A stretch of 60,076 nt of DNA, taken from the NCBI GenBank assembly GCA_900318395.1, contig ONKL01000009.1:1-60076 (forward strand), read 5' to 3'. Positions within the stretch are counted from its first letter, which is position 1, and every line of letters starts with the position of its first letter. Shown here piece by piece: positions 1-7,400 of the stretch. Below the pieces are notes generated by a model. The model was not told the DNA's origin. It saw only the letters and a program-made list of their open reading frames with translations, and made no database searches. The stretch is from an uncultured Prevotella sp. Lineage in GTDB: Bacteria > Bacteroidota > Bacteroidia > Bacteroidales > Bacteroidaceae. The position numbers were made by a program, and so were the translations under genes.

Positions 1-1
1 G

Positions 2-607
2 TTCTTGGATGAGGACTACTTTGAACACCTGTTAGCAGAAATACGTGAGATCCGACTGTCTGAACGACGGTTCTATCAGAAACTGACGGACATCTATGCG
101 ACAGCTATTGACTACAATCGCGATGCACCAACAACAAGGCTCTTCTTCAAGATGATGCAAAATAAGATGCACTATGCCGTACATGGCCGAACAGCCGCCG
201 AGTTGATAGTAGAGCGTGCTGATGCTGAACAGGAGCACATGGGGTTGACGACCTGGGAGAATGCACCTGACGGAAAGATTGTAAAGACGGATGTGTCAAT
301 TGCCAAGAACTATCTGAAAGAGGTAGAACTTGCAGACATGGGACAATTGGTGAATGGTGTACTGGAATTGGCAGAGCGTATGGCTAAGCGCCATATTCCT
401 ATGACAATGGAAGACTGGGCTAAACAGATTGACACCATCTTAGCGGCTGGTGGTAATGAAGTGCTGCAAACGGCAGGTTCTGTAACAGCGGAAGAGGCCA
501 AAGAACATGCCGAGACAGAATTTGAGAAGTACCGCATAGTACAGGATCGTTTGTTCCAAAGCGACTTTGATAAGTATTTGGGTGAGTTACCTTTTGAAGG
601 TGAATAA
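2..607 (+). CDS. RhuM family protein, C-terminal part (5' end outside window)
   Basis: The reading frame is open from the first bases of the window to the TAA at 605-607, so the gene begins upstream and only about 200 residues are visible. The sequence near EIREIRLSERRFYQKLTDIY followed by Tyr/Asn-rich helices and KMHYAVHGRTAAELI matches my memory of the conserved core and C-terminal part of the RhuM (virulence RhuM) family, cytoplasmic proteins of unknown activity often found in accessory regions and near restriction systems. No catalytic motif can be named. The TTG at position 5 is an internal codon, not a start. After the stop the same frame stays open for another 42 codons (608-736). Family call fairly sure; function unknown. 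Confidence 0.75.
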   Translation, partial: FLDEDYFEHLLAEIREIRLSERRFYQKLTDIYATAIDYNRDAPTTRLFFKMMQNKMHYAVHGRTAAELIVERADAEQEHMGLTTWENAPDGKIVKTDVSIAKNYLKEVELADMGQLVNGVLELAERMAKRHIPMTMEDWAKQIDTILAAGGNEVLQTAGSVTAEEAKEHAETEFEKYRIVQDRLFQSDFDKYLGELPFEGE

Positions 608-736
608 GATTCCTATGTGCAACATATCGTTACGGTAGAAGGACGTTGCCTAATACGCACTTTTCTGGCAAGTGCCACAAAAGATGCCGTAATCTGCTTG
701 GTGAACGACGAGCAAGCTCAGAACAAAAAGATGTGA
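608..736 (+). pseudogene. In-frame open extension after the RhuM stop codon
   Basis: Directly after the TAA at 605-607 the same frame continues without a stop for 42 codons to a TGA at 734-736. The translation (DSYVQHIVTVEG, then RTFLASATKDAVICLVNDEQ) looks protein-like and has no good start codon of its own. It could be the former C-terminal tail of the upstream gene cut off by a nonsense change, or the remnant of another gene. I do not recognise the family. Confidence 0.3.
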
Positions 737-768
737 ATAGATTTGTTTCTTTCAAAAAGAATGATTCG

Positions 769-776
769 TAACTTTG
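769..776 (+). promoter_or_regulatory. Bacteroidetes -7 box (TAACTTTG), plus strand
   Basis: TAACTTTG fits TAnnTTTG. A TTTG lies at 742-745 but the 23-nt spacing is longer than usual. No coding gene follows; transcription would begin inside the stem-loop at 777-822. Confidence 0.5.
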
Positions 777-822
777 CACCCGATGATGGGTCATAGTACG
801 GCTGGTGGCTCACCGTCGGGTG
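777..822 (+). other. Long stem-loop abutting a promoter
   Basis: Bases 777-792 pair with 807-822 over 16 positions with one A-C mismatch and three G-U wobbles, leaving a 14-nt loop (793-806). The run after it (TTCTTTCTT) is T-rich. The stem begins immediately after the -7 box. It may be a short RNA, a terminator or an element end; I do not recognise it. Confidence 0.5.
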
Positions 823-977
823 TTCTTTCTTGCGTCCCGTTGGTAGCAAGCGAGCATAGCTCGAGCGGATGCAGTTTATAGCAGAATGTGGAATTGAGTA
901 CGGTTGCCAATTCGTAACCCAGTTTTTCCTCTATCCCCCCAGACTGCCTTTATACAAAGAAAAGCTGAGAATTCTTG

Positions 978-985
978 CAAAGTTA
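978..985 (-). promoter_or_regulatory. Bacteroidetes -7 box, minus strand
   Basis: The minus strand reads TAACTTTG here, within TTCGTAACTTTGCA, which is also present on the plus strand at 765-778. No ORF of note lies downstream. It may be a promoter firing toward 777-822, or part of an inverted repeat. Confidence 0.35.
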
Positions 986-1129
986 CGAAAAATCGAATAG
1001 GAGAAAAACGAAGTGGTTTTGTTCCTGCTTTCGTGCTGCTGGGCATGATGTTTATTTGGCTGGTTGATAAGCATATTTTAGGTAATATTTGGCTATCTTG
1101 TTGATTATAAGTAAGCTACCCTATATTTG

Positions 1130-1433
1130 CTTTCCACTAAGTCTTCACTAACTTTCCACTAAGTTTCCACCAAGTTTCCACTAAGTTTCCACGTGATCCC
1201 CAATAAGCTCGCTAAGTGTTCCCAGCGTGGGAATGGATTGTTCCCACGTTGGGAATGCGCATCGAGGCTGGAGGTAGTGGATAAGCGGCGCTTATCGATC
1301 AATAAGGAAGCCTTATTGCAAAATAAGGGGCTCTTATTGCAGCATAAGGGAACCTTATTGCTACAGTGTAAAATTATCTGGTGGAGAGTTGGTGGAAAGT
1401 TAGTGGAAAGTTAGTGGAAAGTTAGTGGAAACT
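1130..1433. repeat. Modular palindrome array flanked by inverted 11-mer tandem arms
   Basis: Left arm 1131-1192 is 5.6 copies of an 11-bp unit (TTTCCACTAAG and variants). Right arm about 1378-1433 is the reverse complement in about five copies. Between them sit small palindromes with 3-nt spacers: TTCCCA-gcg-TGGGAA (1219-1233), TTCCCA-cgt-TGGGAA (1241-1255), ATAAGC-ggc-GCTTAT (1281-1295), AATAAGG-aag-CCTTATT (1301-1317), an imperfect copy (1322-1338) and ATAAGG-gaa-CCTTAT (1344-1358). The 73-codon ORF across it is a by-product of the repeats. Gene-free; role unknown. Confidence 0.85.
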
Positions 1434-1478
1434 ATAATGAAGATAACATGCTTAAAATAAGGTATTTAAACAAAATGA

Positions 1479-1511
1479 CCCTCCCCTTCGATATAAAGTC
1501 GGCGGGGAGGG
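1479..1511 (-). terminator. Terminator of the porin-amt-glnK unit
   Basis: On the minus strand CCCTCCCC and its complement GGGGAGGG enclose a 17-nt loop and are followed by TCATTTTGTTT. It lies just past the stop of the 1526-2230 gene. Its sequence partly resembles the 29-bp repeat inside gltB. Confidence 0.75.
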
Positions 1512-1525
1512 CGTGCCTAGAAAAA

Positions 1526-2230
1526 TTATGGCTGCAGCGTAATTCCTAAAACCAGGTAAGCTTTTTGTGAGCAGGGATTGCCCACAACCTGTCCGAAAAT
1601 AGGAATCGAGAATGAGTCGGTGACCTTGATTTCCTTCGTCGCTTTCAGAGCCAGGTTGGTGACTGCAAATCCATTCGTTCCGTAAAATGTGGTGGTATAG
1701 GGTACAGCACCCGCAGTGGCAATCCATTCGCATGTGGCAAGTTTGAATGGGACATTAGCCTCAAAATAGCTGCTATAAGCGCGCTTGCCGTCCTTGTTGA
1801 GGCCATCATTGCCTGCAAAGTTTGTATACCACTGTAGCGAGACAGGGCCGAAGTCATATCCGATGGTGGCCTCGAAGACGTGGTTGGTACCATGGGCGTC
1901 GTACTTGAAATAGCGCGCATCCGGATCAAGGCCTACGCTGAACCAATAGTCAGTAATGCCAATACTGAAACCACCTGTTGTATAACCTAAGCTAAGGTCG
2001 AACTCCTTGACATCGTCAGGATTTGTTATTCCATAACTACCCCAAGCTGTCAGACTTAGCCCTTTGTACCCAATACCGAGAGTTGGCTGAATAGCCGTAC
2101 TTCCTGCATCCAGACCACGCCAGATATAACTACTTACAATATCTCCACTGACCGTGGTCTCAATCTTATCCTGTGCATGGGTTGTCGTCACTGCGACCAG
2201 CCCCAATGCCAATAAAACAATCTTTTTCAT
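1526..2230 (-). CDS. TorF-like putative outer-membrane porin
   Basis: A 234-residue protein with a Sec signal peptide (MKKIVLLALGLVAVTTTHAQ) followed by alternating beta-strands, including SSYIWRGLDAG and WGSYGITNPDD, and ending in an aromatic/hydrophobic strand as in outer-membrane barrels. The YIWRG..AIQP start resembles TorF/Gcw_chp putative porins. It lies downstream of amt, 46 bp away, on the same strand, so a role in passage of nitrogen compounds across the outer membrane under nitrogen control is an inference from context. The gap to amt is filled by an octamer repeat. A good terminator follows. Family call moderate; substrate unknown. Confidence 0.7.
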   Translation of the reverse strand: MKKIVLLALGLVAVTTTHAQDKIETTVSGDIVSSYIWRGLDAGSTAIQPTLGIGYKGLSLTAWGSYGITNPDDVKEFDLSLGYTTGGFSIGITDYWFSVGLDPDARYFKYDAHGTNHVFEATIGYDFGPVSLQWYTNFAGNDGLNKDGKRAYSSYFEANVPFKLATCEWIATAGAVPYTTTFYGTNGFAVTNLALKATKEIKVTDSFSIPIFGQVVGNPCSQKAYLVLGITLQP

Positions 2231-2244
2231 AGTTCCTTCAATTT

Positions 2245-2276
2245 TTACATTGTTACATTGTTACATTTTTACATTA
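2245..2276 (-). repeat. Four octamers of the GTAAAAAT class in the amt-porin gap
   Basis: On the plus strand the gap is TTACATTG, TTACATTG, TTACATTT, TTACATTA in series. On the coding strand this is a rotation of GTAAAAAT with T-for-C changes, ending 14 nt before the porin start codon. Confidence 0.8.
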
Positions 2277-3530
2277 TTAATTGTAGCAAGCCTCACCATG
2301 CTCGTAGATGTCAAGACCTTCTTCCTCCACGCGCTTGCCAACTCTCAGTCCATGTGTTTTCTTGATGCCGTAGAACAGTGCAAATCCACAAGCTGCAGCC
2401 CAGAGATCGATCACGATGATGCCGAATAGCTGTGCACCAAAGAATCCCCATCCGAAACCGTAGAAAGCGCCATTTGAAGTTGACAGCAGACCTGTCATCA
2501 ACGTACCGAGGATACCGCAGACACCATGAACAGAGCTGGCACCTACTGGATCGTCGATATGCAGTTTGTGGTCGATAAAGTCGATGGAATAAACCAATAC
2601 GATGCCACAAACCAGTCCGATGATAACTGCACCTATGGGCGATACAAGGTCACAACCAGCCGTAATACCTACCAGACCAGCCAGCACGCCGTTGAGCGTC
2701 AGTGAGAGTGAGGGCTTGCCATACTTCCACATGGTGAGGAACATGGTTGCAACACCACCAGCCACAGCGGCCAGGTTAGTCGTTAGGAACACGTGAGAGA
2801 TAGCCACACGATTCACTTCGCCAGAAGCGGCCAACTGCGAACCTGGGTTGAAGCCAAACCATCCGAGCCAGAGGATAAACACACCAAGAGCGGCAATCAT
2901 CAAGTTGTGACCGGGAATAGCACGACTCTTGCCATCCTTCGCATATTTACCGATACGAGGGCCTAGTGCCATTGCACCTATCAGAGCCAGCACACCACCT
3001 ACGCTATGTACGATGGCAGAGCCTGCGAAATCGTGGAACACATCACCAAAGGTGCTCATCATAAAACCGTCGGCTGCATCGCTGCAGAGCCAGCCACCCC
3101 CCCAGGTCCAATGCCCCTCGATGGGATAGATGAACAGTGAGATGCAGGCAGAATAGACGAGATACATCGAGAACTTGGTGCGCTCAGCCATTGCACCACT
3201 CACGATGGTGGCTGACGTAGCACAGAACACCGTCTCGAAGATCAGGAAACCCTCTACGGGCAGGTCGCCTTTATAGAAACTCAGGTCGCCCCAGTTTGGA
3301 GCACCAATAAAACCAGCGCCCTCACTGCCGAACATAAAGCCGAAACCCAGAAAGAAGAACAGCAGTGAGCCGAACATAAAGTCGACAAAGTTCTTCATCA
3401 GGATGTTTGCCGTGTTTTTACTGCGCGTAAAACCAGCTTCACACAGCGCAAAGCCTGGCTGCATCCAGAAAACCAACATGGCTGCCAATAGCATCCATAC
3501 CGTATCAAGTGATAATCCAATTTCGTTCAT
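2277..3530 (-). CDS. amt: Ammonium transporter (Amt family)
   Basis: A 417-residue inner-membrane channel of the Amt/MEP/Rh family with about eleven membrane segments. The twin pore histidines are visible as H175 (AGSAIVHSVGG) and H335 (GASSVHGVCG), and the family signature DFAGSAIVH is present. Length is normal for bacterial Amt. It takes up ammonium for the glutamine synthetase and glutamate synthase pathway. The gene lies between P-II (upstream, 35 bp) and the porin-like gene, the classic pairing in which P-II plugs the channel when nitrogen is plentiful. Expression probably starts at the promoter ahead of glnK. The start ATG at 3530 is preceded at 6 bp by an octamer repeat instead of a Shine-Dalgarno sequence. 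Confidence 0.96.
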   Translation of the reverse strand: MNEIGLSLDTVWMLLAAMLVFWMQPGFALCEAGFTRSKNTANILMKNFVDFMFGSLLFFFLGFGFMFGSEGAGFIGAPNWGDLSFYKGDLPVEGFLIFETVFCATSATIVSGAMAERTKFSMYLVYSACISLFIYPIEGHWTWGGGWLCSDAADGFMMSTFGDVFHDFAGSAIVHSVGGVLALIGAMALGPRIGKYAKDGKSRAIPGHNLMIAALGVFILWLGWFGFNPGSQLAASGEVNRVAISHVFLTTNLAAVAGGVATMFLTMWKYGKPSLSLTLNGVLAGLVGITAGCDLVSPIGAVIIGLVCGIVLVYSIDFIDHKLHIDDPVGASSVHGVCGILGTLMTGLLSTSNGAFYGFGWGFFGAQLFGIIVIDLWAAACGFALFYGIKKTHGLRVGKRVEEEGLDIYEHGEACYN

Positions 3531-3535
3531 AATTC

Positions 3536-3568
3536 TTACATTTTTACATTCTTACTTTTTTTACATTA
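3536..3568 (-). repeat. Octamer repeats in the glnK-amt gap
   Basis: Plus strand units TTACATTT, TTACATTC, TTACTTTT (+1) and TTACATTA; on the coding strand the GTAAAAAT class. The last unit contains the glnK stop codon (3566-3568). Confidence 0.75.
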
Positions 3569-3913
3569 CTTCTTGTCGCGAAGTACGGTGTCACCGTGTT
3601 CGCCTGTTCGGATGCTCCATGTGTCGATCATTTCGCTCACAAAGATGCGCCCGTCGCCCACCTCGCCAGTATGTGCTACTTGCAGAATGACCTTTACCGT
3701 AGGCTCCACCAGTGGATCGCGACAGACGATGGTCAGTGCCACACGCTCAATCACATCCGTCGAATACTGCACGCCACGATAGATTCGCTCCTGTCGGCTC
3801 TGTCCGATGCCGTGCACATTATGGTACTCAAACCAGTCGATATCCGATGAGAGTAGGGCTTCCTTTACCTCTTCGAACTTCGTCTTCCTGATAATTGCTT
3901 CAATCCTTTTCAT
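3566..3913 (-). CDS. glnK: Nitrogen regulatory protein P-II
   Basis: A 115-residue P-II protein: MKRIEAIIRK start, T-loop with IYRGVQY carrying Y45 and Y50 (Y50 matches the uridylylated Tyr51 of enteric GlnB), B-loop TGEVGDGRIFV and the C-terminal IRTGEHGD. P-II trimers sense ATP/ADP and 2-oxoglutarate and bind AmtB to block uptake. The T-loop is slightly divergent (HNVHGIGQSRQER), so modification by a uridylyltransferase is not certain. First gene of the glnK-amt-porin unit on the minus strand, with a TACTTTTG -7 box about 75 bp upstream. GlnK rather than GlnB is chosen because of the adjacent amt. Confidence 0.93.
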   Translation of the reverse strand: MKRIEAIIRKTKFEEVKEALLSSDIDWFEYHNVHGIGQSRQERIYRGVQYSTDVIERVALTIVCRDPLVEPTVKVILQVAHTGEVGDGRIFVSEMIDTWSIRTGEHGDTVLRDKK

Positions 3914-3989
3914 ACGCTTTGTTCTTTTTACCTTATTAATAATAATAACATAACCCCTCTGTGGGTTTCATTCTGATAATTATCGAGTG

Positions 3990-3997
3990 CAAAAGTA
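3990..3997 (-). promoter_or_regulatory. Promoter of glnK-amt-porin
   Basis: The minus strand reads TACTTTTG (TAnnTTTG). The -33 element is not clear; a TTG lies 23 nt upstream. Confidence 0.6.
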
Positions 3998-4375
3998 AGG
4001 CATTTTGATGAATTTTGATTCAATTTTGTTTCACTTTGATTGTTAAAACATCCTCGCGCTGTCATTTTGACATTTTCTGAACGATGCATCATGGGCTTTT
4101 GATTACACTTTGTCTGAAAACATATCTATCTCGTTGCAAAATGTCACCTTCTCCCTTTTTGTGTTCGCGCACACAGGGAATGATACCCATCATGTCGTTC
4201 ACAACGCCCTTGATTTTGGGGCGAAATGACATATTGTAAAGATTGAAATGTATGAGGTGGTCTGATTCATTTCAGAATGAAAGCAAATTCGGTCGTTTTT
4301 GAGCAAAGTGTCAGAAAGAAGCGAATTGAAGGATTAAAAAGAAAGCAAATGTCCTATTGTTTGAGCATAATGCTA

Positions 4376-4383
4376 TAACTTTG
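4376..4383 (+). promoter_or_regulatory. Promoter of gltB
   Basis: TAACTTTG, 41 nt before the gltB ATG. A TTG at 4357-4359 is at shorter than usual spacing. Confidence 0.65.
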
Positions 4384-4424
4384 CAGCCGAAAACAAACAA
4401 AGTGAAAGTAAAAGTAAGGATAAT

Positions 4425-7400
4425 ATGGCAAATAGCAAACTTGACAACCAAGGACTCTACCAGAGCAGCTATGAGCATGATGCTTGTGGTGTGGGTATGG
4501 TAGTAAATATCCACGGCGGTAAAAGCCATGAGTTGGTGGACAATGCACTCAAGGTATTGGAGAACATGGAGCACCGAGGTGCTGAGACGCGTGACAAGAC
4601 AGGCGACGGAGCTGGTATCATGGTACAGATTCCACATGAGTTTATTCTCTTGCAGGGTATCCCTGTGCCTGAGAAAGGCAAGTACGGCACTGGTTTAGTA
4701 TTCCTACCAAAGGATGAGGAGGCACAGCAGCGTATACTGAGTGTGATGATTGAGGAAATAGAGCGCGAGGGGCTCACGTTGATGCACCTGCGCACAGTGC
4801 CTACAAACCCGGAAGTGTTGGGTGTGGCTGCTCGTGAGGTGGAGCCTGACATCAAGCAGATTTTTGTGACGGGTGTGAGCGACGAGAGTGTGCCCGTGTT
4901 TGACCGTATATTATATAAGGTACGTAAGCACATAGAAAACCGTATCGATGATGAGGACTTTTATCTGTGCTCGTTGTCGAGTAAGAATATCATCTATAAG
5001 GGAATGCTGACCAGCGGACAGCTGCGCCGCTATTTCCCTGATCTGTCGAACGACTATTTTACGAGTGGACTGGCACTGGTACACTCGCGTTTCTCAACGA
5101 ACACTTTTCCTAAGTGGAAGCTGGCACAGCCTTTCCGTCTGTTGGCGCACAACGGCGAAATCAACACCATTCGTGGTAATCGCGGATGGATGAAAGCCCG
5201 TGAGAGTGTGCTCTCGAGCGAGGCACTGGGCGACATCAAGGGCTTGCGGCCCATCGTACAGGAGGGTATGAGCGATTCAGCCTCACTCGATAATGTGTTT
5301 GAGTTCCTGATGATGAGCGGTCTCTCGCTGCCGCAGGCGATGGCCATCCTGGTGCCAGAATCGTTCAATGACAAGAATCCTATCAGCGATGACCTGAAAG
5401 CCTTCTACGAGTATCACTCTATCCTGATGGAGCCTTGGGACGGTCCGGCTGCCCTGCTCTTCAGTGATGGCCGCTATGCAGGTGGCATGCTCGACAGGAA
5501 TGGTCTGCGCCCCAGTCGCTACACCATTACCAAACAGGGTATGATGGTGGTGGCCTCAGAGGTAGGCGTGATGGACTTCGAGCCAGGCGATGTCGTATCT
5601 AAAGGGCGTCTGCAGCCTGGAAAGATTCTGCTGATAGATACGCAGGAAGGCAAGATCTATTACGACGGTGAGATTAAAGAGCAGTTGGCCAAGGCCCATC
5701 CCTACCGTGAATGGCTCAGCGAGAATCGTGTACAGTTGGAGAAACTGAAGAGCGGTCGTCATGTAGAGAACGGTGTGAGTGATCTGCAGCAAAAGCTGGT
5801 GCAGTTTGGCTACGGTCAAGAGGATATCGACAAGACCATCGTGCCAATGGCTACTGCTGGTCAGGAACCTGTGGCTGCCATGGGTAACGACACGCCGCTG
5901 GCCGTTATCAGCGACCGCCCACAGGTGTTCTTCAACTATTTCCGTCAGCAGTTTGCGCAGGTCACTAACCCTGCCATCGACCCCATTCGTGAGGAACTGG
6001 TCATGTCGTTGACAGAATACATCGGTGCTGTGGGTACTAACATCCTGACGCCCGATGCCTCAAACTGTAAGATGGTGCGCCTGCCGCAACCTGTTTTGAC
6101 CAATACACAACTCGATATATTATGTAACATCCGCTACAAGGGCTTTAATACAAAGAAGTTGGCAATAGCTTTTACCTCCACCGACCCCTCCCAAGGAGGG
6201 GAGCAGCTACGCAATGCCCTTGATAAGCTGTGTAAAGATGCAGAGCAGGCTGTGGATGATGGCTACAATTACATCATTCTCACCGACCGCGAAGAGGAAA
6301 TCCGCAAGGAACTCCCCTCCTTGGGAGAGGTCGGGGGAGGCTGTATCCCCTCTCTTCTGGCTGTCTCGGCCGTACACCACTATCTGATTAGTGTGGGCAA
6401 GCGTGTGCAGACGGCTCTTATCGTGGAGAGTGGCGAGATTCGTGAGACGATGCATGCGGCTTTGTTGTTGGGCTATGGTGCCAGCGCACTGTGTCCTTAT
6501 ATGACCTTCGCCATCCTCGATGACCTGGTGAAGCGTGGAAAGATTCAGGAGGAATATGCTACAGCCGAGAAAAACTATATCAAGGCTGTGGATAAGGGTC
6601 TGAAGAAGATTATGTCGAAGATGGGTATCTCGACCATTCGCTCCTATCGTGGTGCAAAGATATTCGAGAGCATCGGACTGGGCGAGGATCTGCTGCGCCG
6701 CTACTTCGGCACAGAGACGAGCACTATTGGCGGTATCGGTCTGAAGGAGATCGCCCGCGATGCAATGGCACTGCATGCGAACTCTTCACGATCCACCGAT
6801 CATTATTCACTCCTCAATCAGGGGCAGTTTGCTTGGCGTAAGGACGGCATCAAGCACGCCTGGAACCCAGAGACCATCGCCAAGCTGCAACTGGCCACCC
6901 GTCAGGGCTCGTATGAGAAGTTTAAGGAATGGGCAAAGCTCGTCGACGAGAAAGAGTCTCCCATCTTTATTCGTGATTTCTTTGGTTGGAAGAAGGCTTC
7001 TACGCCAACTCCAATCGATGAGGTAGAAAGTGTAGAGAGCATCGTGAAGCACTTCGTGACAGGCGCCATGAGTTTTGGTGCCCTGAGCATCGAAGCCCAT
7101 GAGGCACTGGCGCTGGCGATGAATAAAATAGGAGCTCGCTCAAACACAGGAGAAGGCGGCGAGGATAACGCCCGCTATCACACAGAAGTTGACGGTGTGT
7201 CGCTTTCGAGTAAGACCAAGCAGATTGCATCAGGTCGCTTTGGGGTCACAGCCGAATATCTGGTGAATGCAGAAGAGATACAGATTAAGGTGGCACAGGG
7301 TGCTAAGCCTGGTGAGGGTGGACAATTGCCTGGCTTCAAGGTGAATGACATTATCGCCAAGACGCGTAACGCCATTCCTGGCATCTCACTCATCTCGCCG

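Larger units (their letters stand above)
3914..4424. other. Divergent intergenic region between glnK and gltB
   Basis: About 510 bp without a credible gene. It holds a minus-strand -7 box for glnK (3990-3997) and a plus-strand -7 box for gltB (4376-4383). The middle part (about 4030-4340) is AT-rich with no clear repeat or RNA structure that I can support; regulatory sites for nitrogen control are plausible but not recognised. Confidence 0.6.

Noticed and set aside
904-1104. 66-codon ORF on the plus strand
   Set aside because: No recognisable protein features and it overlaps a minus-strand promoter box; likely chance.
1193-1414. 73-codon ORF across the palindrome array
   Set aside because: Its sequence is a direct translation of the repeat modules (repeated LLQNKG/LLQHKG), with no promoter or conserved start; treated as repeat DNA.
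4082-4097. CGATGCATCATGGGCT, matching 48855-48870 at 15 of 16 positions
   Set aside because: A 16-mer match with one mismatch is expected by chance many times in 60 kb compared against itself.
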